DNA from: Didymodactylos carnosus
Taxonomy: Eukaryota; Rotifera; Eurotatoria; Philodinida; Philodinidae
Assembly (NCBI GenBank): GCA_905250885.1
Contig: CAJNOQ010000139.1
Location: 1-64,000 of the forward strand
Direction of reading: 5' to 3'
DNA length: 64,000 nucleotides
The notes beneath the pieces were generated by a model. The model saw nothing but the letters and a program-made list of their open reading frames with translations. It made no database searches and was not told where the DNA came from. Every line of letters begins with the position of its first letter. The first letter of the stretch is position 1. This document shows, in pieces, positions 38,384-50,763 of the stretch. Position numbers and translations under genes: made by a program.

Positions 38384-38550
38384 GTAAATTTATAAATTAA
38401 AAAACATTTACAACAATTACAGTGTGCACAGACAGTGAGAGACGAGAAAACGTTTGGTATAAATAATCATCGCATATATTTTAGAGTGTCATTGGCTTAT
38501 TTCAAAAGTGTAATTATTTGTCTAGTCAATTGAATGCTTATGATTTTCAG

Positions 38551-41500
38551 AAGTTTCAAAAGCCGGAAATACGTTCGATAAGCGTAGAGCGTATTCCCCT
38601 CAAAATTGAACAGTCAAAGGTAAAAGATTCTTTTTATGAACGTTGATCGATAAACAATATTTACTATACTTTTATTTTTTAGCTTGTTTTGTCAAATTTA
38701 ATGTCATGTAAATCAGATATTAATATTATTAATCAAACAGCAAGAGATGTTGACTCGGATTTTAGTATAACTCCATACGCACAACAAACAGATCGTATTC
38801 AAGATATAAATAATCGGTAAATTAGACTGCAGTCTTCTTGTAACTATACTCTTTGTCATTTTACCTTTTTCGTCATATCAGATGGAACGGTCTAATATCC
38901 TCTATATCTCAGCGTGCTCAGGTTTTACAAGATCTACGTTATCCTTCCGAAACAGAGCGAGAATCATCAGCAAATCCTCACTCTGTTGAATCACCTTGGC
39001 AAAGATCAACTGCGTCAAACAAAGTACCATACTATATTAAGTAAGAGTGTGACAAACATCAACTCTTCTAGTTTTTTTGTCGTGTAAAAACGAAAATACT
39101 TCTATGCAATAATTATATCCACATTTTTTGTTTCAGTCATTTTGATCGATCAACTTCTTGGGATCATCCTGAAATGCTTGACTTAATGCGTTCGTTTTCT
39201 AATTTGAATGACATCAAATTCTCTGCGTATCGAACTGCTATGAAGTTACGGACATTACAAAAACGATTATCTCGTGAGTGTTTCACTCTTACTTTATGAC
39301 CAATCCATTTTCCATTTGCTATTAACTGTGTATTTAGTGGATTTGACATTACTCGGGAATGTAATAAGCGTCTTTGAAAAACCATTAGATTCTGTCAATT
39401 CTTTGTCAAATTCAGAAAATTACATTGATGTAGCAAAAATTTTGTATTATTTACAAAATATATTTGAAAAAACATCAAGTGAATATCCACAGTTGTTAAA
39501 TGTCACAGTAACAGTTGATATGACATTAAATTGGCTGTTGAATGTGTATGATACGTAAGTATTTTACTAATCTACATGTTTTATCTTTCATCACTATTCT
39601 TATTCGTTTAGATCTCGGACAGGAACGATTCGTTTATTATCCATGAAAATTGCATTATCATTACTTTGTCGTGGAAATATTGAAGAAAAATATCGATGTA
39701 AACATATCAAATGTTAACATTTAGCGACTGTCCTTTCTACTTATTTCTTTATTTTAGATATATTTTCACTTGCGGCTAGCGAAGGTGAGACAAAAGATGT
39801 GGTTAATAGAAAAAACTTATCAATTTTATTCCATGACGCAATAATGGTATGGTGTGTGAGTTACTCTATTTTGTCAGGCTAAATGTTTACTTTTCTTTGA
39901 GATACCCAAGCAACTGGGAGAAGTAGCTGCATTCGGTGGATCCAGCGTCGAGCCATCGGTAAAGAGTTGTTTCGAATATGTAAGTATTTTAAAACGGTAT
40001 GTACGTTTCTTAGAAATCACTAACATATTTTTCTGATTTCAGGCGAACACTCCTGATGCTATCACCGTTAACGATTTTCTTGAATGGGTAAAACTCGAGC
40101 CTCAGTCTCTTGTCTGGCTGCCCGTTATGCATCGATTAGCTGCTAGTGAAACGGCCAAACATGAAGCACGCTGTAATATTTGTAAAGAATATCCACTTAT
40201 TGGTTTTCGATATCGTTCATTGAAACACTTCAATTGTGATATTTGTCAAACCTGTTTTTTCTCTGGGAGACAAACAAAATTTTATAAACTGGATGATCCA
40301 TTACAGGAATATTATACAGCTGTATGTATCACTTTAAAATATAAACTTTTTAAATTCTGTTATTATATTTCGATCCATATATTTAGACAACAGCGTCAGA
40401 AGATATTCGAGATTTTTTTCGAATATTTAGAAATAAATTTTGGTCAAAACATCGTAAACAACCAAAATTAGGCTATCTTCCATTATCTTTAACATTCGAT
40501 GAAACAAATTCACTAATAGGTGTTGCTACTACCGCAACACCAACCCAGTAAGTCTTGAACTGGACTTTCTCTTCTGGGACTAATATTTCTAATATACATT
40601 TAACTCTTTGCTGTAGCTCTATCGATATCATTAATTCTACACCAGATACAATTTTTGCTACTAGCGCACCTGCCCAACAGATTGCAACTAAATCGTAAAG
40701 AAACAAATCTCTTGAATTAATCACAGTCTTTAATCTTTTTCTTATAGTGACGATGAACATTCGGTCATTGCTCAACATTGTCGAAACCTAAATAATTTTA
40801 TTCAATCATCCGTATGTATTTTTAGAAATTGTTTATCGCATAACGTATGTTAATCAAAGTACTCTGATATTTCTTTTTATAGCCTCGACCACCATCAGCA
40901 TCAATGTTATCGATAGAATTATTAACACGATCATCATTAGATAGTGAACAACGTCATGAGTTAGAAGCAATAATAGCTGATTTAGAAGATGAAAATCATT
41001 TATTACAAAATGAATATAATCGTTTATGTAAACAACATATTGAAAAGTCACAATTAATAAATGAATACAATATTTCATCTAATGAACAAATGATGTCTTA
41101 TAAAGATTTAGAAATGTTACGTGAAGCAAAGCTGTTACGTCATCATAAATCTAAATTAGAAACAAGAATGAAAATATTAGAAGAACATAATAAACAATTA
41201 GAATTACAATTGAACAAATCAAAACAGTTACTAAGACCGGTAAAGGGTATTCGGTTTTTATCGTTTTTTATTATTTTGATGTTCATTTAACTTTAGTCGA
41301 ACACACGTTCACCACCTTTATCACAACAATCAGTTAGGCAAATAAATCTTGGATATATGTCAGGTGCGAAATTGCTCAGGATAAAATAAAATCTGATTAC
41401 AGTCTTTCTCTTAGCAGGTGATGGAGATAGTAGTCCGCTCCAAACATCAGGCACATCTTTAAGAAGATCAGTTGAACGAAGCTTGGAACGACAGCCAAGT

Positions 41501-41722
41501 AAGTCTTTTGTGCAATAAAAATTTCATTTCCTTATTGTATTGATTTATCTAGATCTTATTACCATCGATAATTTATTTTCAATGGCTGATGACATTAATC
41601 GGGCTGTCGTCGACCTGGTGCAAGTTATAACCGATCATAATGGGCTGCCGTCTCAGCAACCATCTCATTATCATCATAACGATCGATACCAGTCAAGATC
41701 TGATAATGAACTGAGAACGTGA
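38551..41722 (+). CDS. Dmd: Dystrophin C-terminal half: last rod repeat, WW, EF-hands, ZZ, coiled coil
   Basis: Binds beta-dystroglycan, dystrobrevin and syntrophin in known dystrophins. Exons: 38551-38619, 38683-38816, 38882-39040, 39137-39273, 39338-39554, 39612-39697, 39758-39846, 39902-39979, 40043-40321, 40387-40547, 40617-40694, 40748-40811, 40883-41239, 41297-41363, 41418-41498, 41553-41722. All join in frame (about 741 residues). Landmarks: WW domain [16 protein letters not shown] and SWDHPEM; EF-hand region with [10 protein letters not shown] and [20 protein letters not shown] zinc finger with [20 protein letters not shown], then CDIC and CFFSGR; paired coiled coils in 40883-41239. 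The order and spacing match dystrophin/utrophin closely. No start codon was identified: the chain opens in phase 0 at 38551. It could be spliced from 29082 (same phase) or come from a separate internal promoter. Confidence 0.92.
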
Positions 41723-42288
41723 TATGCATGTCTATGTGCGTATGTGTTATTTTTATTTGTAGGATGTAACTTTTTGGGCATTTTTCTTACTCAGGATATT
41801 TCAATGACTTTTCGAAAGTCTATTTTTCTCTTTTTTCTTTGTGAGATAATCAGCAGTATTTCGTTATTCTGTTTGTCAGTTCATTCATCAATATCGTAAA
41901 CAACGAACATATTATTATTATTAGTATTATTATTATTGTTATTATTGTTATTATCATTTTTATTATTATTATTATTATTATAATACTCAGGTCTATACTC
42001 AAACTCATTTTCTTGTTCAATTCTCCGAAAATAAGAAAATACATTTTACAGAATTATTTATTGATTTACATTTTACTCTGTTTTACTATTTTTAAGTTTT
42101 TTAATGGGTTTCCTTGTTTTTGTAAACTTTATAATAATAAAAATTTTTGATAATACAAATATATATACAGAATAATGGATTAGGGCGTAATTTGGTACGC
42201 ATTGAGCAAAAATATGCATACGACTGATTCTTTTCGGGTTAATTAAAGAAAAATTTTGTAGTTTCTATTGTTGTTTTTCCTTTATCAG
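41723..42288 (+). other. 3' UTR / intergenic with ATT microsatellite
   Basis: Follows the dystrophin stop. It carries an imperfect (ATT)n tract near 41909-41981 and an AATAAA at 42136-42141 that could serve as the poly(A) signal. It ends with a pyrimidine-rich tract and CAG directly before the AMT start codon. Confidence 0.5.
42281..42288 (+). promoter_or_regulatory. Splice acceptor abutting the AMT start codon
   Basis: The tract TTGTTTTTCCTTTATCAG ends exactly at 42288 and ATG follows at once. With no upstream coding exon this is either the end of a 5' UTR intron or a spliced-leader trans-splice acceptor. Bdelloid rotifers are known to trans-splice a leader. Confidence 0.45.
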
Positions 42289-43850
42289 ATGTTTCGTTTA
42301 TCATCTGTTCTTGCTCGAACATGTGTGAAACCATCACAAATGGTTCGATCGCTTACATCGTTGAATACTGTTGCCGTTGAACAAGAAAAACTATTGGCCA
42401 AGAATGAAACACCACATCTTAGTGAATCTAAACGTACACCACTATTTGATTTTCATGTGAAGCATAAAGGACGACTAGTCAATTTTTCTGGATGGCAACT
42501 ACCTGTTCAATATAGTGAAAGTATTGGTCAATCACACAAACATACACGAGCACATTCGGGTTTATTTGATGTTTCACATATGTTACAAATCAAAGTACAT
42601 GGAAAAGATCGGATTAAATTTATGGAACAATTGGTTGTTAGTGATATTCAAAATTTAAAATTGAATTCATCCTGTTTAACATTATATACAAACAAAGCGG
42701 GAGGCATTCTTGATGATTTAATTATAACAAAAGCGTCTGATTATTTATTTGTTGTATCAAATGCGGGCCGGTAAGTTCAATGCTCCTTTTTTCTATAGAA
42801 CATAGAGAAATAATACTCGTTTTATTTTAGAGCTGAAAATGATCTGAGACATTTGAATGAACACTTGGAAAAATCAAAGGATTTAAATGTAGATATTGAA
42901 GTATTATCTGATCGTGCATTGTTAGCATTACAAGTAAAAATGTGTAGCACTGGTTGTTAAACTTCATTTCTGTTCATGTTTGTCTCTTTTACTATTTTAG
43001 GGTCCATCCTCTTCGTCTGTATTGCAGAAGTTTGTTCCAATTGATTTGACAACTTTCGCTTTCATGCAGAGCGCATCAACTACATTTGCAAATACAATCC
43101 CGTGTCGTGTTAATCGATCTGGTTATACTGGTAAGCACGAAATTTTTCTGAAAGGCATAGTTTTGTAATTGCAGTTCACCCTAATTGACAGTGCTGAATA
43201 AATTAAAATTATGAATATTGACAATGTATGATATTGAATGATTGATTTTTTTATAAATAATTATTATGTGCTTAAAGTAAAATTTATTTTGTCTTTATTC
43301 AGGTGAAGACGGATTTGAAATTAGCGTCCCTGCTAATAATGTAGAACAGGTTGCATCATTTCTCTTGGAATCGAACGAAGTAGCATTAGCTGGTTTGGGT
43401 TGCCGTGATTCAATGAGGTTAGAAGCTGGCCTATGTCTATATGGAAATGATATTGATGAAAAGACAACCCCTGTCGAAGCTGATTTAACCTGGACTATCG
43501 GTAAACGGCGACGAGAATTAGCTGATTTTCCCGGTGCTGATATTATATTAGACCAAATTCGAAATGGAGTTGAACGAAAACGCATTGGAGTAGTATCAAA
43601 CGGATCGTGTCCACGTTTTGGCGCTGAAATTACGGATTCAGACGGAAAAAAAATTGGACAAGTTACGAGTGGATGTCCCTCACCATCCCTTAAACACAAC
43701 ATTGCCATAGCCTATGTATCGACAAATAATGCTAAACCGGGTACGCGTGTCTATTTGACTGTGAGAAATAAAAAAATTGAGGGAAATATCGTCAAATTAC
43801 CATTTGTACCAACCAAATATTACAAACCAAAAAATGTAACAAAACAATAA
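42289..43850 (+). CDS. AMT: Aminomethyltransferase, mitochondrial (glycine cleavage T protein)
   Basis: Folate-dependent T protein of the mitochondrial glycine cleavage system. It releases ammonia from the aminomethyl group carried on H protein and forms methylene-tetrahydrofolate. Exons 42289-42770, 42831-42933, 43001-43130 and 43303-43850 join in frame to 420 residues. The family norm is about 400. The start [15 protein letters not shown] is basic and Ser-rich, as expected for a mitochondrial presequence. An in-frame ATG at 42268 lies upstream of the acceptor and is less likely. Conserved blocks: [58 protein letters not shown] with TTPVEA, and [10 protein letters not shown] near the C-terminus. 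Introns are 60-172 bp. It lies 0.57 kb after dystrophin in the same direction. Confidence 0.96.
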
Positions 43851-45448
43851 TGGATCTAATTCAACTTGTTTTATTTTTCAACATAGTACCATCTAATTTT
43901 GTACGCTCTTATATTGCTGATAGAACTAACAATTATTCATTTTAGCTGCTAAAATATAAACTTTTAGATTTTTTTTTTGTGAAGCTTTCAGATACGATAC
44001 TGTTTGTTAACTTTTTTTCTCGATATTTTTCGAAGGACTTTTTGCATGCTTTCACTTGTAATACATTTTTTTTATAGCTGAAATGGCAATACTTTTCTTA
44101 AATCATCGTTAATTTATTTTGATTCCACTATTATCATTTTGTAGTTTTCATAATTAAATCCGAAATTAACATTGTCACTGTGATATCTTTTTTGTTTACG
44201 TCGTCATTATGTGAAAAACACTAATCAAACAATAGTAATTTGTTACATCTAATTTTTTATTGAACCTTTCACAAAATAAAATCATTAATTAGCTTTCATT
44301 TAGGGAGAATCTAGCATGATTTACATTCGAGCTACGGCATTTTACTCTCTAAACAAACTACAATACAGCAAGATAGAAAAGAAAAGTTCATGTTGGTTTT
44401 CGACATATTTATTGTTAGAAAACGAAAACTAATGTGAAAATATAACAGTTATCGTACTATTCGTTGGTCATATAATATTTAATAATACCATGGGCAGAGA
44501 TTCATTTCATTAGTATTCTTACGTAGCTTTTAAACGTAATTGACTATTTCAAGTCTCCGCTTGATTCATCGTTTTGACTAATCATAAAGTTTAACGTCTT
44601 TACTTAAGTCTGACTTAAGTATATTTACTCTAAATATAATGAGATTTAAAACATGTCATTATATCTTACCTAATTTTCTTCGGACTTTTATAAATAAAAA
44701 GTGTAATTTTTGAACAACATAGGAGCATATTTTTCAACTGCATAGAGCCCTCTTTCAGGTTGAGCACATCTCGGAGACATGTGACATCTAGACCGCATAG
44801 TATCTGACATTAAAAGCCTCTAGAAATATTCATAAAGAATCGAATATCTATTAAAGAAGCAGATGATAACACAAACTCTAAAACTCTCAAAATAGTCAGT
44901 TTTGGAAACAACATCGTTGTAGAGACTAGTCGAATGTTTTTTATTAGCTCTCTTTTATCCTCATGCTGCTTTATTTCATTTCGTCCTCCCTCGTGCTTTT
45001 TTTGTTCCATTCTTTTCTATTAAAAAGTTGTTTCATGTTTAATAAAGACAAAAAAGTAAATTAACATAATTAACATAATTTAATTGATGGAACCGAAGTT
45101 TTCAGGTTTGTTTCTGTTTTGTTACGAATAGAAAAACTAAGAATAATTATATGAGAACAAAAATAAGGAATTAAAAACTTTGCTAGTTTCTCTTTTGCCT
45201 ATTTATCATGGCTAGAAATACTATTGTTTTGAAATTACATCAATTACATCAGTATTTTAATAGCACAGTGGCAAGAGGACTATACTTCACCATGAAAAAC
45301 TAGAATCTACTGCAATTTTTACCATGAAAAAAAATTCGACTAAAAATACCGTATTAATATTTCGCCAACAATTTTTCTCCATAGAATTCGTTCGTTGCAT
45401 TACTTTTGGTAGGAAAATATACCATCCTTTTCTCATTGTCTTTTAGAC
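43851..45448. other. Intergenic region between AMT and SMYD4
   Basis: AT-rich. A possible AMT poly(A) signal AATAAA lies at about 44275-44280. A short palindrome TTAAGTCTGACTTAAG is near 44604-44619. No gene was seen on either strand. It ends in the pyrimidine-rich acceptor TTGTCTTTTAG, two bases before the next start codon. Confidence 0.5.
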
Positions 45449-48400
45449 ATGGACTGGCTCGACTCAGCTGGTGAAATCATGGAAGTTGCCACACAATCGG
45501 GTTTATACAAACAATTTTCACATTTGAAGACAGATTATGATCGTATTCAATTTATGCACGATCATAAACAATTATTAACAACTACGATAGAAAAATATCT
45601 AAAGGAACTTACAAACAATGGAAAAGATATAACAAAAGCAATATCATACCGTAAACAAGGAAATGATTGTTTTGTTAGTAAAAATCTTAGACAAGCAGCA
45701 TGGCAAGTCGATAAAAGTGAAATGAAAATATTGCTAAATGAAAACTTTTTAGGTGTTACCGCGCTAGTGTAGCGATGTCGAATAAAAATAGTCAAGATAT
45801 GGCATTATCCTATGGTAATTTATCGGCCGTTCTGTTTGAGCTGCGTCGATATCAAGAGTGTTTACGTTGCATTCAACTAGCACAAGACAATGGTTATCCA
45901 AATGAATTAAAATTCAAGTGCGTAAAGAATTTGTCTCCCTGGCAGCTAGCTTTTATCCATTGTTTCCCGCATCTTTGAGATTTGTTTTCGTTTATTTATA
46001 CTTAAATCCTTTCTACTTCTAAAATTATAGATTTATATGCAGCTATCAGTTCGATTAAGATCTAATATAGGCCTGGGTTGAAAAGATGTACGGTAGAAGT
46101 CCAAGACAAACTCGAGAAATATAACAGGCGTATATTTTATCAACTAATAACTTGATCATTTATCATTTTAGATTAGTATTTCGACGCGCCGCTTGTTATC
46201 ATAAGTTAGGCGATAAAGTTCGAAGTTCATATGAATTGAAAATTGCAGCCGAATTGATTAAGCATGCTAATGGTTTAGATCGAAAAAAAATTGAATCCTA
46301 TTGCAAAGAAATGGAACAATTGAGCCGTCAAACCGAAGAAACATTATCAAAAAAACTAGATGACGATCATGAACAAGAGTCGGGAATTCTGCAAAGTAAT
46401 AACGAAGAAAAAGAGAGGCAGTATAAGAATTTGGATGAATTAATTGACAATTGTCAGTCACCGAGTGATACAATAGCATTGAAGCTTTTGTCATCGAAAA
46501 CCAATAGTAAAAATGAATTACCATCTCCTTTAACACCACCTTCACCTCCACGAAAATTAGAAGAATTAGAAATCTATCGTCCACAGTTGTATAACAAGAA
46601 ACATGAACAAATTCCATGTTGTAGTTCGTCTGTTCGGATGAATTATACAAAAGAAAAAGGTCGACATCTAATTGCTCAAAAACCAATTCCATCAAATGAA
46701 ATAATTCTAATCGAAAAGCCTTATTCATGGTTATTATTACCAAATTATTGTTACACATACTGTGATCATTGTTTAAAGTTAATCGTGATACCATTTGTTT
46801 GTTCTAAGTGTTCACATGTGATTTATTGTAGTGAATATTGTCAAAACTATTCACTAACTAATTATCATCAATATGAATGTGATTATATTCATGTACTAAG
46901 AACATTAGGCATTGCTTATTTAGGTATAAAACTATTGGTAAAATAATTAGAGTAGGATTTAAATCATTTTCTTATTTCAGCATATCGAACAATAACTATT
47001 ACGGGTTTGGAGCGTTTACTAGCACCAACAAACAAAACTTCATCAAGTTGTTATTATTCTGATTATGAATCTGTTAAAAAACTGATAACACACACTGAAC
47101 AAATGTCAATCGATGATTTATTTCATTATTCATTAACAGCATATTTATTATCCGAAATAATTAAACAAACAAAATTTATTCAAGGAACATCACATGAAGA
47201 GCAAATTAAACAACAGTTAATTATCGCTAGTCATTTATTGAGGCATATACAACAAATGATATGTAATGCACAAACAATATCAGTCATGAAAAAGAATATT
47301 AAACCAAAACAACAAGAAAATAATGAAGTTTCGGCTAGTAGTCATATTGTCATTAATGAGGTATAGTGCTAAGAATTCCATGTCAAATTCCAAATACAAA
47401 TTTATATCTTTTTAGCAACAACAGCAACAATCAACGAAAAAGACAAAAAGTGCAACACAGAATGAGGGAAATCAAAATGGCATGAATGGTATTACAAAAG
47501 CAAAAGTTAAGGATATATCTAACGATGAAAATCAGACCGATGATATTGATGATGATTTATATTTTGATAATTTTTCTGAAAATGAAGATGATTCGTTTAT
47601 TAGTGAACGACGTTTGGCTAGCGCTCTCTTCCCGACATGCAGCTTGATGAATCATTCTTGCGTACCAAATATAACATGTTCATTTTATAATGCATTACTC
47701 ATAGTGAGAACATCAAGAAATATTTTAGCTGGCGAAGAGCTTTACAATTGTTATGGACCACAAAAATCTCGTATGTCAACACAATTACGACAATCAGTAT
47801 TATACGAACAATATTATTTTAAATGTACATGTGAGGGATGCGTAGAAAATACAAAAATGAATGGTTAGTCTTTAAATATTGAATTTACCGAACCTGTAAT
47901 ATCATCAGATTCAATCTTATACTTTGCGTAAACTTCAAAGCCATAAAGATTCAATGTTTATATTTTTTCAGATAGAAAATTGAAATCAACAAAAAAACTT
48001 TTACCATCATCATCAACAACAACAACAACTCGTTTTCCATCAATTAAGAAAAATAAAGTAGATAACTCAAATGAACAAGTGACAGGAAATGCGCATAATT
48101 TATTTTATTTGAATTTTGCTGAAAAATTAAACGAAGCTAAAACAAAATTTTCTAATGGAACAAACTGTTTAATTTTGTATGAACAACAAACAAATAATGC
48201 TGATTTGTGGCAAAAAGGTTTGATTTATTTAGAAGAAGCTCAATTATTATATGAACATATTATTAACGAATTAAATCTTGATTCTGTCCACATTTATGAT
48301 TATATTGCTAAAATATATAATGATAAACAAGACTATGAAAAATGTTCATCCTATCTAAATCGATCTATATCTATTTTGACCACATATGTTCATTCTTATT

Positions 48401-48618
48401 CAATCGGTTATTTATTAGATGATTTGAGAAAATATGCTCAAACACTATTTAATAGTAGAAAATTCAATGATTCACTGTCAATGTGTGCTCAAGCATTAAC
48501 CTTGATACAAAAACATTCTATTACCTCTATGAATGGTCAAAATATAAAAGATTATTTGAAAAATATCGAAGATTTAAAAGCCGAATGTGAATTATGTATT
48601 AAATTATTGCAAAACTGA
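45449..48618 (+). CDS. SMYD4: SMYD4-like TPR, MYND zinc finger and SET protein
   Basis: Member of the SET/MYND lysine methyltransferase family; SMYD4 proteins add TPR repeats at both ends. Exons: 45449-45702, 45753-45917, 46172-46923, 46981-47360, 47416-47863, 47972-48618, all in frame, 881 residues (human about 800). N-terminal TPR: YRKQGNDCFVSKNLRQAAW then YGNLSAVLFELRRYQECLRC. The start of the SET core (KEKGRHLIAQKPIPSNEIIL) precedes the MYND finger, with Cys pairs in CDHC, CSKC, YCSEYC and final H/C in YHQYECD. The SET C-half has SLMNHSCVPNITCSF (the NHSC motif), GEELYNCYGPQKSR and a Cys cluster CTCEGC. A C-terminal TPR region closes it. A Gln/Ser-rich acidic insert (around 47416-47600) lengthens the middle. 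The first intron uses a GC donor. Start: ATG two bases after an acceptor AG. Confidence 0.9.
45703..45752 (+). other. 50-bp GC-AG intron in SMYD4
   Basis: No GT donor gives a readable join here. ATG|GCAAGT at 45702/45703 and TTTTTAG|GTGTTAC at 45752/45753 do: TG plus G makes Trp, and the frame continues as AAWCYRASVAMSNKN into the next TPR. GCAAGT is the usual consensus of GC donors. Confidence 0.75.
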
Positions 48619-49739
48619 GAGGAAATAAGCGTTGGTGTAACAACGCTATGTTGTCTTTCGAATGGTCACTAATTTTTTCTTTCTTATCCGTGTGCAATCG
48701 TTTGTTCTTGTTACTGCCATTGTCATTCATTGTCTGGTAGTCTCTAGTCGATACTTACCTCTTTACTGATCCGTTGTAGTATAGATGAAAAGTGTACAAA
48801 ACAGCAGCAGTTGAAAATAACTGAATGTATCCTTTTAGTCTCATCGTTTCCACTGGTCATCGATGTGGTACTCTTAAAAGATGTTCTTTATATAACGCTC
48901 AGGTAAACTTTGTCGTGCTAACTTTAATTTTTCAAAAAACAAAAATGGTGCTTGTTGTTAAAGTTTTTTTTATCGAATGCATATAAACGATCGAAAATTG
49001 TGGTTACTATTCAATGCGTCACTCTTATTAACGTCAAAAACAGTAGTATTTTTAAAATACAATTCGCCTATTTCTTCGCGTTTGCACATTGACAGTTGTG
49101 TTGTTGTTGTTTTTATATTTGTTTCTTCCTTATCCTCATACTTGACTATTGCTGTTGTTTTTTTACAGTACGTTTGGTTGGTATTTGTGTTGTAACCAGA
49201 CAAATATCTTCTCTCTCTCTCTGTACAGTGATAAAGTATTATACATCCGATTATTGTCTGTGTGAGTTATTGTTGAAAACCTGAATATATTTGAATGTAT
49301 AACGAGTTTCACTTGTTGACTTTTTTTTGTTTCAATTTATTCAACGTCTGTTCTCTTCTTCTTCTGCTTGTTTTTCACATTTTTTGTTCTTTTTGTTAAC
49401 TATGTACATCCAGAAGGGATATTAGAAAGAGGTAAGGGATGATGAAATCAAAAAGAATAATTCTCAGAGAAGTATGTTATCGTTTATAAAAAATGAAAAA
49501 GATATTCTCCTTCCTTTCAGTGATAATACAATAAGGGGATTGTGACGATAAAAGAGCTGGATCTTCTAATTTGTCATGAGTTTTAAACCTTTTAACAGAG
49601 TCTTATACTATTTCGCAAAAAAGAAATTTATGCTCTTTTCACATTACAACTTTTAGATGATAAGATCAAGGGGGTCTTCTAATGTGCCAATTCCTTTACC
49701 GTTCGTTAGAAATGTTGAAGAACAGCAAAAAGTTAACAT
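48619..49739. other. Intergenic region after SMYD4
   Basis: Contains the SMYD4 3' UTR and AT-rich DNA. Open frames at 48970-49284 overlap on both strands and have low-complexity Val/Phe/Leu composition, so they were not accepted as genes. Confidence 0.5.
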
Positions 49740-49747
49740 ATTTCTGC

Positions 49748-50154
49748 TCGAGTCCTGCGGGTTTGAGATTTTTGAACCCGATCCCGATCTTTTCAAATAA
49801 AACCCGTTCTGAACCCGCTCCAACAAGAAATATTTTTTTCTAGTGAAGTAGTGTTCTCTTTCATTTTGACATTAGTAAATTTCTACTCGTAGAGTAGTAC
49901 AAAAATAAAATTCACTTGGTCGGTTGTATGTCTGTATGTCTAATGCGAAACACCTGCCCATTTTCCTTATTTTCCATTCTTTTTTATTTATTTAGAGTTG
50001 TCTCTTATCTCACCTATATCAAGCTAAAAGAATCCGGATCGGAACCCAATCCCAGTCAGTTGAACTGAAACCCGAATCCGAAAAAAGCTTTCGGGATCCT
50101 GATTCCGAACCTAAATCCGCGGGTTTGGGATCGGGTTGAACCCACAGGACTCTA
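49748..50154. mobile_element. hAT-like MITE with perfect 8-bp target duplication
   Basis: A 407-bp element. The ends read TCGAGTCCTGCGGGTT on the left and, in reverse complement, TAGAGTCCTGTGGGTT on the right. It is flanked by exact copies of ATTTCTGC (49740-49747 and 50155-50162). Near each end the interior holds blocks with CCCGATCC or its complement in opposite orientations. An 8-bp duplication suits hAT elements. It has no coding capacity. Confidence 0.82.
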
Positions 50155-50162
50155 ATTTCTGC

Positions 50163-50763
50163 ATCTTCAAAATTTGTTAATATGACAGTATAAACTAACT
50201 GTTGACCTCCAACATTACAAAACTCTTTTTCTTATTATTTTGAATTAAAAACTGATAATAAGAAAGTATGAAAACACTTTGGTAATCATCACCAAAGCAA
50301 TATCTCTTGAAGATGTTCACGTTACTTTGATATTTTATGATTTTCATCTTTATCATGGCTTCGGAGAAGTTGTTCAGAATAATGTCGAAACCAACTAATA
50401 TCTTTTAATTCTTTAAACGTTGAGTTTATCGGATGATTTTAATCACTAAATTGATAATTAAAAAAATAATATTCTTACTCTTCTAGCAAAAACTTGAGTC
50501 TATCAACTCTTGCAAAAAAAAATATGAAATTAAACTAAGAAATGGTATAAGTATATTCTTGTCAATGCTCTGCACTTAAACATCGTACCAGATGCATAAT
50601 GCATATTGCTCGAATTATACAGCAATCAATAACATGCTTCAAAGCAATAGGCGCGTTTTCTAATATTCAATATAAAACATGGCTGCAGTCAGAGTTTGGG
50701 TGTATTGTTAAAACCATAAATCAAGTTAGAATATGATGGTAACGTAGATAAGCTACAGAGAAA
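50163..50763. other. Intergenic DNA upstream of UBR3
   Basis: AT-rich, no gene seen. The last bases before the proposed UBR3 start read GATAAGCTACAG followed by AGAAA and ATG. The CAG there could be a 5' UTR or trans-splice acceptor. Confidence 0.4.

Noticed and set aside
41909-41981. ATT-rich array as a possible regulatory or satellite element
   Set aside because: An imperfect trinucleotide microsatellite in a 3' flank explains it.
46267-46794. 175-codon minus-strand frame
   Set aside because: Antisense of the SMYD4 exon; no domain.
48970-49284. Overlapping frames on both strands after SMYD4
   Set aside because: They overlap each other in opposite directions and consist of Val/Phe/Cys runs from GTT repeats.
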